The notes beneath the pieces were generated by a model. It searched no databases. It had not been told where the DNA came from and worked only from the letters and a program-made list of their open reading frames with translations. From contig CM034140.1 of NCBI GenBank assembly GCA_019914995.1, forward strand, positions 2,356,001 through 2,420,000: DNA of 64,000 nucleotides, in the 5' to 3' direction. The DNA comes from Acanthochlamys bracteata. Its lineage: Eukaryota > Streptophyta > Magnoliopsida > Pandanales > Velloziaceae. The translations under genes and the position numbers were made by a program. This document shows, one piece after another, positions 1 to 10,814 of the stretch; within the stretch, counting starts at the first letter, position 1; each line of letters opens with the position of its first letter.

Positions 1-131
1 TGCTGGGCCATTCAAACATGGATGCGAATTTTCAAATAAGCCTTTATGTGCAAATCATCCAAAGTGCAGGACTAAAAGAAAATCCGCATGAATGGGTAGA
101 AACATAATCAATAACAAACATATGAAATTAC

Positions 132-3100
132 CAGTATTAGTTCGAGCAGGGAACATTGTGTGATGCTCGAACTTTGGGCCAATTTCAGACAGATTCAACT
201 CATCAACCTGCAAAGTCTGTTGAAAGAAAGAATAAGATTTCCAATATTTTCTAATCAAAACGCAGACAATCAGTAGCAGTTGAAGTCGCTAGAAAACCCG
301 AAATCATGCATGAAGTACAAAGAACAGAAATTCTGCTATCCGGATAGCATCTTCTGTGGAGGACCATCTCTAAACATATTCTGCAAATCTGACAGAATAT
401 TCTATATTATCAGAATGTGATGGTGGCATTCTATAAAAGTCGTTTACCAAGGATTTCTCACTGAAAGCTGGTATGATACTTATCATCAGAAATGACAGTA
501 ACTGCTCTAAGTAGGCACTTAAATTAAAACCTCAACGAGAAAAAAAAAGAGAGAGAAAGAAAGAAAGCACCAGAGACTCAACAAAGAAAGGCATCATCAA
601 GAGCTTTCTATTCTTCAGTCCACTTGCCATCAGTACCACCAACACCAACAATGCCAGTATCGACTTTTGACCACCTTCACTCATTGGTCGCTTGTCCATT
701 TCTAGAAATCCTCACCACCATTGGCACTCGAATGAGCGCCAAAGTAAGAATTGCACCCAGTTTTCACCACTACCACCTTCCATCCATAACACTCATCTGA
801 CTTTAGGGTTATAACATTGACTGGAAGCTACTGCAGTGTAGCTCCCTAATAAATTTACTTCAATCCCACCCATGCACACACAAAAAGGCCATCAAGAGAA
901 ATGTTCTACACAAAAAATTCATAAAAACAGCGACAAATGGCTTCAGCTAGTTATAAGAACTCATTTATTAAAAAGCAATATATTATGGAGAACTTTGGGA
1001 TATTACCATTCTGTTTCCAAGCAAATTACCTCACATTCTTTTGAGCTGAAGGTAACACAATGTGGATTGCCCATGCTAACACATGTCACATTCCATGTTG
1101 CATTATCAACTACCAACTCTGATCGCACAACAGCTCCATTGTTATTTGCAGGAAGTTTGGTGGGAATATCATGTGCTGCAAGGATGGGTTGGCCCATATC
1201 AACTCGAACCTGGAAATTTATTGGCATGTGAAATTTGTTTAACATCACAAGATACAGATAAAATTTGACACAACTGAACAAGTAACCAATAAACACAGAT
1301 TTTGAGTGCAAGGAACACTACTTTTGGTTCTCGCCAGTCCCTCGTTTCTCAGGTGTACAAAAGGGATGGGGTAAGGTATAACCCCTAGTGACAATAGAGC
1401 ATGGAAGGGACACTCCCAGAAGGACCATGAAGGGTACATGATCTATGGAAGAGCAAATGCCTGACATAATAGCTACTCCTTTATTCACTTCCTAGTCAAA
1501 TATAGAATGGGAAGAAAAACTCAGCTGCCTCTGGATCTAGTTTTGTGGTAAATTTAATCTAGACTCTAGAGGTGTGATATCTTTTTAACAAATCCTTCTT
1601 TTGGAGTCCTCCTACGAACACCAGCAGGTTTTCCAGTGGAAAGGACAAGTTCTAATAAAAAAGAAGCACCTCCAGACTCCCACTATCAAACTGAACTTAC
1701 TTATAATCTTCAATAGAGAAGAAAGGCATACCTTTCCATCACTCAGAATTTTGGGTACGATTAGGCCAGCACCAGTCTGAACAGTGAAACTGTATGTTAT
1801 TAAGAAAAAAAGTAAAATTTCCGGTATCACAGAATAGTAATGTTAAACACTAAATTGGCATGATACAGATTTCAGCTTAACCTATTTCAGATAAAACAGA
1901 GACTCAGTTTATTAATGGAACAACATGCTGCACATCTCAAATGAGAACAACAAATCACAAGAAACCAAAGTAAAATGCACTTAGATGAATTTCACATAGA
2001 AAGTGCAAGTATGAACTCCACTATTTTAAGGACTGATAAACCAGTCAGTTCTAGGGCGTGCAACAACAACTTTACAATATCTCTGTATGAGTAGTGTTAC
2101 AGAAAGGCATTATGACATTCTGACTGCACCTTTGAATCCCAGTGAAGTTTTCAAGTTCTGCAATGAAACGCGCAAAGCAACGAACCCCATTACCGCACAT
2201 CTGGCTCGAAGAATGAGGAGAATGTCAAAGATGAAAGGACTAGTTCAAAAAAGTTCATGTGACTTGAAAATGTGGATAAATCATGGAAACCATTAGAATT
2301 TCAGGCAAAACAGTGCAGGTATTACTAATCTTTGCTCAACAGTAATAAAGTTCAACTTAAAATAATGTATGATGGAAGATAAGCCTTGCATAGAGCAACA
2401 AAACTAAGAAGCATTTAATGGAAAACAAAATTGCTACAAAAGGCAGCTCGAAGAAGCCTAGAATGATAAAATCTAGACTTGCATAGTGCAAGTGAACAAC
2501 CAGCTAGCATTTATGTTTCTGATGCACCAGAAACAGCTTAGAAACACCAACTAGCATCATGTAGTTACACACATGAGTAAAAGCATAATTTTTAAAAGGT
2601 CCAGTAGTTGAAGTTTAATTCACAAAAGGGCTATGCAGTGCATAGTTCCATGTTTCATCTAAGTGCATCTTTCCCAGATGAAATTATTTTCTCTGAAGAA
2701 AACAGACTATCTGCCATATGGAGAAGCTTGTGTTGTTCTTTCTCAGAGAAAAATATAATATGAGCAGTATAACAAGCTCGCCTACATTAAAATATTGATC
2801 TTTGGTGAAAGTTAACTGGTTAGAAGAGCTTCCCTTGAAAAGATGTCCCAAAATAAATTACAATTACTAAGAGCTAAAATCACCTTTAGCTGTTAAGTAT
2901 ATGGCAGGGTCATCCTATACATGTTATACCTTCGGTATTACATTTCCAAGGAGCAGAAAAACTCCAAATCAATTTTTAAAACTTGGTCAAAAAGGTTAGC
3001 TAGAAGGGTGGAAACATGTCGTTTTGGAACAGTGACAACACTATGGAAACAGGCTCTTGTGTTTCTCTCTGTCAAGATTCATTTCATGAGGTTTTAACAT

Positions 3101-3872
3101 ACACTTCTACGAAATTTCCCATTTTACAATCTCAAATACCTCAGACATTACCACTCCTGAACCCAACGATTCTTTCTTCTAATCATCTTATTACTTTACC
3201 CATTTGCAGAATCCATAAGATAGAGATGGTATATTTATTGTCTTTAGTGTACTCAAATACAAAATGCAGCCTAATTTATCCTTGAATAGCTAGCACTATC
3301 TATATCAACTTATGCATTCAATGAACCCCAGTGAATAACAACCTACCTCTGGTTCACTACCATCAGAATTGAAAATCCTCATGGAGTAATCTGAACCATC
3401 AATCCCTGGCATTACGAATATTACACCGTCAGCACCAACTCCAAAGTTCCGATTGCAGAGCTTGACGGCCTGCTCCGGTGTCACCTTCGGCTCCGAAGAA
3501 TCCCTATTATCCACCTTCAAAACACCAGCAAAGGTAAACCAACACATAAAATCAAAACAAATAAAATCCGTAACAAAACTGGATAAATTAAAGCTAAATT
3601 ACCATAATAAAATCGTTGCCAGCGCCTTGATACTTGACAAAGTGGAGAAATTCAGACTCCTTCTTATCCAAGAATGATGGAACTGGGGTTTTCTCGGGTG
3701 CTTGAACACTCATGGTTACTGTTGTCGCTAAACAACGAGATGGAAAATTTCGTTTGAAGCAAACAGAGTTATGAGATGAAAAAATGGGGTAGAATTTCAA
3801 TGACTGGTTTAAACCAAGCGAGCGTCGAACGGTTGCAGAGGAACGGGTGGCGAACGGAATCGACGTAGCCAT
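132..3872 (-). CDS. DAPF: Diaminopimelate epimerase, chloroplastic (3' end off window)
   Basis: Converts LL- to meso-diaminopimelate, the penultimate step of plastid lysine synthesis. Coding exons read on the minus strand are 3603-3872, 3347-3514, 2130-2200, 1732-1789, 1030-1209 and 132-216; all phases join. The N-terminus (about 60 residues, Ser/Arg/Phe-rich) looks like a transit peptide. The catalytic core is recognisable: [17 protein letters not shown] across the first junction, the [11 protein letters not shown] motif, and MCGNGVRC, which holds the first catalytic cysteine. The exon at 1030-1209 contains SMGNPHC, and the last visible exon contains EIGPKFEHH and FPARTNT. The second catalytic cysteine region (ACGTGAC type) and the stop lie beyond position 1. 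The start at 3872 is the first Met and gives a normal transit peptide. Introns, including 2201-3346, hold no other gene that I can see. Family assignment is firm; exact borders are inferred. Confidence 0.93.
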
Positions 3873-4118
3873 GCCTGCCCGCCGCGTGCAAGTACGTTGA
3901 AGATGGCCTGAAAGTTCGTCCTGTAGTTACTATAAACTGGATCGGGCTTATTTGGTTCCAGTCGAAATTATAAATTAGTCCTTGTGTTTTGTGATATTAA
4001 TATCTGTGTCCGTATGGGACTTGTCAGTAAAAATTCAGTGTAAAGTATGTAGTACTAAAAGGCAAACTGTATTATTATATCTACAGGCGGTGTTGATGTT
4101 ATTGGCCGTTGTTTTGAC
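3873..4118. promoter_or_regulatory. Shared divergent promoter interval
   Basis: The start codons of the diaminopimelate epimerase gene (minus) and the hydroxyacyl-CoA dehydratase gene (plus) are only 246 bp apart, so both 5' UTRs and core promoters must fit here or overlap. TATA-like strings occur near 3929 and 3969 but neither is convincing. This is an inference from spacing only. Confidence 0.5.
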
Positions 4119-6470
4119 ATGCCTTCTTCTTCATCTCCCTCTAAGCTCTATCTCCTCTTCTACAATTCTCTCCAGCTACTTGGATGGTCTTTCTTTCTCT
4201 TTAACTCTGTCTCTGTATCTATCTATCAATTATTGTTTGTTCAATGTGTTGATGTCATTCTATTTACAGGACTTGGGCACTCTACAGTGTTGTGGGGAGT
4301 TTGATAGCCACCAAGTCATTCAATGGGGCATATGATTTTTCCGGAGATCTCATCTGTAACTTATTCTTTACTATCGTGTTAATTTTCAGAATTCTTGAAA
4401 GTTTCTAAATTTATGGAATTTATCTATGTGAAGGTCTTTTGCAAATGGTCGCCGGTTTGGAAGTTGTTCATGCTGCAATTGGTTAGCAGTGATTTTTCTT
4501 TTGGGGTTCTTTTGATGTTCATTATTATATGGAGTTTTCTGGTTATTGCAAAAAGTGTGATTTTTATGTAGGATTGGTTCCTAGTGGTGTGCTACTTGCT
4601 TCGATGCAATGGGGAGGGCGGACTCACTTCCTAATTGCCATAGTCTGGAAAATCCCGGAGGTATGCTTTAGGAAAATTTGACTAAGCATATCTTGGACTT
4701 TTAGCAGGAGTTCACATTTTGATTTCAGAAAATTGCACCAGGTCATTTGCAATTCTGAGCAAAACCAATTGAAGTTTTACCCAGATTGCTAGTGTATTTA
4801 GTTAGCAGATGATTCGTTTCAGTTTATAGTTATGTTCAAAATGGTGGAAATCACATAACTGCAAGACAGCATGTTTATTGTAAGACAGAATCTATTTTAT
4901 GCCAACTTACCTCATTCTGGAGTTCATAGTACCTATAAGGTCCTAAATTTAAGTATAGTATTCCTAGTCAGCTAATAGTTATACTCATGTCTAGCATAGC
5001 AAGTTCTACAACTTAACTGTGTACTGTTTTTGTCCGCAGCTTCAGCATCATCCATCAGTCTTTATAACATTTCTTGCATGGAGTGTATCTGAGGTTTGTT
5101 ATTATAGTTTGATTTCCTTGAAATACACTGCTCTACAAGAATCGTTCTTTTAAATTGCTAGTGATATTGGTTTGGTCATACTCTTGTTACTTTAACATAT
5201 GTCTTGTTGCTTTCTTTAACATTTGTTAACATCATTTACTCTTCCTTCAGTTCGCAGCTTTTAGAAGAAATAATAATTAAGCTCTTTCTTCTTTTCTTAT
5301 AGGTTATAAGATACTCTCATTATGCTTCAAGCTCTTTGGGAATTTGTCCTTCCTGGCTGACATATCTAAGGTCTGTGAATGGACATCCTTTTGAAGTACC
5401 TTTAAAAATAAAACTTATTGATTTATAATAGAGATATATCCTACTAGTTGCATTTTATTGCATTTTGTGTCATATGGAAAAGGATGCTACTAGATGTTCT
5501 GTAAGTGATTTTGATAAGCAATAGAAGAGCGCCTGTAACCTGGTTGTAGACTAGTTTTCAAACCTTTCTCTGCCTTCATGCTTTCCACTTGCTGTTGAAA
5601 GAAATCATTAAAACGCTTCACCCTCGTAATTGATACGAGCTCCTTATTCATGCTTCTTGCTAATTAATTTAGGTATATACCCCATGAAAGAGCTCTTTGC
5701 GATGCTTAGATTCTTTAATGAAGGTGCACTGAATCTAGCATTTGATTTTGTAGTTGCATGCTGCTTTGTTGCCATGCAATGTAATCTTGCATCTTCATTG
5801 CCCTCTCCAGTAGGTCCTAGGGATTAAAGTATGCCACTAATTGCCTTGGTACAGATATACATGTACCATACTTCATGGCAACTCAGTAGTTATGACAAAT
5901 GCTTGCAGAAACTACCCATCTAAGGCAACTCAGAGCTCTGCTTTACTATTATTTTTTATTATCCTATAAGTTTTTACGCTTGTACAACTATAATACTGAC
6001 ATTCCCTGTCTGAGATTGGTAATTATGCATTTCAGGTACACAGCTTTTATTCCGTTGTATCCTATTGGGGTAGGCCCAGGAGAGAGTGAGTATACGCGTC
6101 TGATATTTGCATTCAAAACTCTATCTCCTGGTTTGGTGGTTTAAAAAGATAGGAAATTTTATTATGTTATGACTTCCTACTCTGCAGTGTGGATTATGTA
6201 CAAAGCACTCCCATATATAAAGAAGCAGAATCTTTACTCAAGCTTCTTTGACAGACTATCTTTCAGTTATCACTCCTTTGTCGTGGTAAGAATGGGGTGA
6301 AGTTCATTTACATACTTTTGTGATATTTGTACTTTTTACACGGCTGAATTGGTGTGCTTTTCTAGGTTGTGCTGGTGTGCTATCCATTTCTATGGCTGAA
6401 GTTATATTTGCATCTGTTCAAGCAAAGGAAGTACAAGGTAGTGGACCATCAGTCGAAGAAAAAGCTATGA
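4119..6470 (+). CDS. 3-hydroxyacyl-CoA dehydratase (PAS2/HACD family)
   Basis: Predicted ER membrane enzyme that dehydrates 3-hydroxyacyl-CoA in very-long-chain fatty acid elongation. Nine exons: 4119-4186, 4270-4355, 4434-4481, 4572-4660, 5040-5093, 5303-5370, 6036-6085, 6188-6285, 6366-6470. They sum to 666 nt and 221 residues, the usual family length, and every splice phase agrees. Family landmarks include YNSLQLLGW at the N-terminus, GLVPSG, MQWGGRTHF, EVIRYSHY, LRYTAF and LYPIGV, with several hydrophobic spans. The tail ends KKKL, which fits a dilysine ER-retrieval signal. The likely catalytic pair is Tyr146 and Glu154. The sequence resembles the plant branch represented by Arabidopsis At5g59770 more than PASTICCINO2 itself; that placement is from memory. 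Divergent neighbour of DAPF. Confidence 0.92.
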
Positions 6471-7285
6471 GGCTTCAGGTGAAGAATCCAAATGTGTGGC
6501 TTGCATGAAGGGAAAGGGAAGATGTAGCCACCCTTCCAGAACTGATAAGATCATTTTCTGCAAATAAGGTGCTGTTTCTCCAATAAAACCAGGATCCATT
6601 TTGTAAAGAACTCCGGGCTGTTGGCAGCCAGCAATATCACTCATTACAACACAGAAGTAGTTGTTTGAAATGGATCACCAATGGAAGATGCTCAATGTTT
6701 TGACCTTGAAATAGTTTCTTAAATAATACCAACATCTGTATATGAAATACACCAGTGTAAAGGACTGAAAGCCAATATGTAGGTGCTCATAATAGATGTT
6801 TTATCGTATTGGTCACTTAACTATGCGTGTTTTTGTATGATTACTGCCGTTTCAAGCATCAATATGTATTTCGACATCAGTATTGGTTATGTCGTTAGTA
6901 ATATTAGTAATGTAAATGTCCATTCTGGTGCTGTACTTACTCTTCGATGTTTGAGAGTAACGTTTGTTTTATTTGTTCCACATTGTTTCCCAGGAGACTT
7001 TGTTCCTAGCCAAATGCTCATTCTTTGCTCTGTGAAAATGCAAAGCCGCTACTGTTGAGTTACCATCTTAACCATTTAGCTCCTTCAGACTAAAATACCG
7101 CAATCTGTTTTCTTCTTTTTTATTTCTTTATTTCTTTTTTCGTTTAGTTTTGTTTGGAGATGAGATTACTTCTTTAAATTTTCTGTTTCTATTTTACCTG
7201 AGAAAGATAGTGTTTGTTCTTTTTTTTAGATTTAAAAGAAAATTTTGTTTTCACATTACACGCCCGACTCCAGAGACCTATCTAA
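6471..7285. other. 3' flank and intergenic DNA
   Basis: This holds the 3' UTR of the dehydratase gene and a T-rich stretch (about 7105-7235). Open frames here are short and have no recognisable product. I see no gene. Confidence 0.6.
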
Positions 7286-7361
7286 GGCCCAAAATACGGC
7301 CCAAAATACCAAATAGTAGTGGGGCCTTCATACGCCCTATCTAAGGCCCACACAAGGCCCA
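7286..7361. promoter_or_regulatory. Cluster of four GGCCCA (site II/TCP-type) motifs
   Basis: GGCCCA occurs at 7286-7291, 7298-7303, 7345-7350 and 7356-7361, ending 88 bp before the bL17 start codon. Such site II elements are known to be enriched in promoters of plant ribosomal and mitochondrial protein genes and to bind TCP factors. Their position is seen directly; function is inferred. Confidence 0.65.
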
Positions 7362-7449
7362 TGCTCGAAACAATGACAATCAGAACCCCAGCCGGAGGAA
7401 AGGTTTCACTTCTTTTCTCCGCCGGCGGCTTGTCCCTTCCCGCGCCACC

Positions 7450-9922
7450 ATGACCAAGTTCAGAAAACTCGGCCGCCCCGCGTCCCACCGCGTCGCCATG
7501 CTCAGGTTCTCTCTCTCTTTCTTATGTTTCTATGAAATCTCTAGAGTGAACCTAACTCCATTTCACTACTACCGGCAGGACGATGGTTTCGCAACTGATC
7601 AAGCACGAACGAATCGAGACAACCGTGGCCAAGGTTGGTTTCTGTCTACTCTACAGACCGTTTCCTCAGTGACATTTCCTTGACACATAGCGGCTATGTG
7701 GGTTTTGTGGGTTTTTGCCTGACTCCGGATGAAGTAGCAATTTAAGTAGTTAATTTTTGCTCATTTAGTTCCACTCAGTATGTCTGCAAAGGGTTTGATT
7801 GTTGGATCTTGTGTTACAAGTCTAATTTAGTTCGTTATACTCTCAGGCCAAGGAAGTCCGTCGTTGTGCCGATAACATGGTGCAGCTGGGAAAAGAGGTG
7901 AGAAGAATTTTGTACAATATATCTCTTGCTTGTTTGAAAGTGGCATTTCCATAGTTTATTCTGGATTTATGCTAGCAATAAGAGCCTTTTCAACAATGTC
8001 AAGTTTTAATTCAGCAATCTATTCAAAGATCCAAACATACCATTCAACCATCTAAAGATACTTTCAAATATGATTTTCTTATATGAGACTGTAATTGTTA
8101 GCTTTTGACATAAGGATTGTAAAGTGTTTTTACTTCGGCAGCATTTCAATAACCTATAATTTCTTTCAGGGTACTCTTGCTGCTGCACGTCGTGCTACTG
8201 CCTTTGTGCGTGGAGACGATATTATCCATAAGTTGTTTACAGAGCTGGCGTATCGATATAAGTACTGCTCCTATTCATCCATTCTTTATTTGCCCTCTAG
8301 TTTTATTTCTACATCTCTATGATTTACCTCTTCATTGTAGAGATCGAGCTGGTGGGTATACAAGGTTACTTCGGACGCGCATACGGATGGGGGATGCTGC
8401 ACCCATGGCATATATCGAGTAAGATTTCCTTCTTAACATATTTTCTCCTCCACCTGGATGATATTACTCATGCCTTGAAGGCTATCTTCCAGCTTGATAG
8501 TCATAAAGAACTTGCAAGTCGTGTCAAAACATTGGTGTGATGTTCAATAAATTTAGGGCAATTTTGCATGCTATGGTGTGATAAGCAAGAAAATAGCTGT
8601 TTATATGGTAAACAAATATGTGATAAGCTGCATTCGACTTGAATTGGGTTTTCGATGGGTATAGTGCCTGCATTGACTTTGAATGGTTTCATTTGTACCA
8701 CATGAGGTGTTAGAATAGATAGATTTTGCACTGGATCTAATGAAATGGCTTAGCTACATTCTTTATTAGAAGAAAAAAAAAAAGGACTTGGGTACTTAGG
8801 TTGAACTTTAGGTAGTGCTTGAGTTAGTAATTAAGTATTTGCCATTCCTTTAATAATTATTATGAACCTCTAGGTATTTTTACAAAGACTGGAACTCTGA
8901 TTTGAGTCATTTATTGCATTGCTGGCCATGTTAACTACATTATATGCATTACCTCAAGGTCCGTGTTTATTGAGTGACTGTCCAATGCCTTGATACAATC
9001 TCCCTGTAGATTGTTGCCTCCTCTTCTTAATTCATGATTGGGGTTAAAATTGCTCTTATATCAGTTTATTGGACATTTGTGTTCATGTAGTCCTTGCTAA
9101 TGTCATTGATTCTCTTGGCTAGTTGTTGTGGTATTAGTCCTGTTTTGTTTGAGTTTATCATGTCTTGTAAATAAGCATATATCTACTTAGAAGACAAACT
9201 TGAGAAGACTTTTGTGCTCAAGTAGCAACATATTTTTAGTTTAAGCTTTTCCATGTGATGCTCCCAGTCTTGAATTTTGCACTTTAGAGAAGGAACTGTA
9301 TACTACAAATCCCTTGTTGAAGTTGATAGCGACGCCCTCTGAAACAGACCATCTATATACTGATTTTCTGCCCATCAATACCCTTTTCGGCATTCTATTT
9401 GTTGAAGTTGCAGTGACCCCATCTGGATGCTAAGTATGTTTGAAGAATTTCATTCAAAGATAATAGATAAGGTTTGATTGTTATATTCTTGTGGACCATC
9501 TTGCTGCATGGAATTATGGAATGTAACGTTTCTGCAACCTGCTCTTCTTGCTTTGCTCAAGAAACTTATTAAGTCATATCTAAACTTAACTATCTTGCTT
9601 CCTGCTCTATGACTGTTGCACCGCACTTTTAATAGGGTATCTTAATGCATTAATGACTTCGGATTTGCGTGGTCTTGATCTTTATGTAATGCTTTTAGCT
9701 TAAATTTTGGGATTGTAATTATTAAACTTTGTTACCATTAGGAGGTTATAATATGAAAAGGATCCTTGCAGATTTGTTGACAGGGAGAATGAGCTTCGAG
9801 AGGCGAAGCCACCAACACCTCAACCACCTCAACGAGCTGCCCTTGATCCATGGACAAGATCACGTGCTAGCCAGCAATGGGCCTCTCCAGAGGAGGTCAA
9901 GAACTCCGAGCCTGAAAGCTAG
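7450..9922 (+). CDS. Ribosomal protein bL17, probably mitochondrial
   Basis: Bacterial-type large-subunit ribosomal protein L17. Six exons: 7450-7505, 7579-7633, 7847-7897, 8170-8261, 8341-8418 and 9772-9922, totalling 483 nt and 160 residues, the length I recall for the short plant L17 family. The N-terminus [14 protein letters not shown] matches the bL17 signature. [17 protein letters not shown] and [23 protein letters not shown] follow in order. There is no long N-terminal transit peptide, which fits the mitochondrial branch rather than the plastid one, but the compartment is inferred. The fifth intron is long (1.35 kb); reading through its donor gives a stop immediately, so splicing is required. 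The C-terminal tail is Pro-rich and diverges from bacterial L17. Promoter carries four GGCCCA motifs. Confidence 0.93.
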
Positions 9923-10814
9923 GGACTTTGGTTGGGTGCTCTGCTCACCAGCATGAACTTTCTCACGTGAAGCTTTTTAACCTTGTAGGCAAAAATTGGA
10001 AGAATTTGGATATAGCTTCACATTGTGGAAGTGAATGTTAATTGTTTTTTACATTACTTTATGGTTTTTAACTTGTTATTTCACAGAAACAATATTAATG
10101 TATATTTTGTCATTTGGAATCTCTAAAGGGAACTGACCACATTCATTTTGTAAGAATTTTGTCATTGGTGTTTCTAGAAGTGAACAACTGCTGCTGAAAG
10201 CTAGTGATTGTCTGCCAATGAAATATTAACTTTCTGGTCAACTGCTCGGACTACAGGTTCCTTACAGTTATGAGCATCGCACAACTGTGTAATTTTATGC
10301 AGTATGACATTTCTCTGTAGTTGCTTCCCCATTGTTCTAAGGGGAAGTTACATAATCTCCAGAATTCTAAGTGTGGCATATGATTTCATAGTTTCTGCAA
10401 GAGACTCACAGTACAACAGCAGCCTGAAAAGATCTTCAGGCTTACATGTATAGTATGGCGCATCTTCATTCTGTTTTTCTTTATGGCTTTTCTTATCCTT
10501 GATACCATAAGTACATGGCTTAAGGGTTAAGGGTGCCTTCTTTTAGTTTTGAAGTGAATACTTCTAAGCCAGAATTCATTAAGACTGCAGATGAAAGCCA
10601 AACCTAGGCAAAACACTTCTCTGGAACAAAAAAAGAAAACAACTGCAGTAAAATATATTAAGTCCAAACATTAAAATTCCTTTTCCTTTTCAAGCAATAA
10701 GGTTGATCATCGAAGTTCTATGTCACCTATATGCTTCTAAGGATAAAAAACATCGACGCTATCAAGACAAACGATTTTAAGACAAGCTAAAAATCAGCAT
10801 CAAAACCTTGTGTT
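9923..10814. other. Convergent 3' flanks, no gene seen
   Basis: The bL17 gene and the receptor kinase gene converge here, so this holds two 3' UTRs and little else. I see no coding region, RNA gene or clear repeat. Confidence 0.6.

Noticed and set aside
872..1231. 119-residue open frame on the plus strand
   Set aside because: It is antisense to the DAPF exon at 1030-1209 and has no features of its own.
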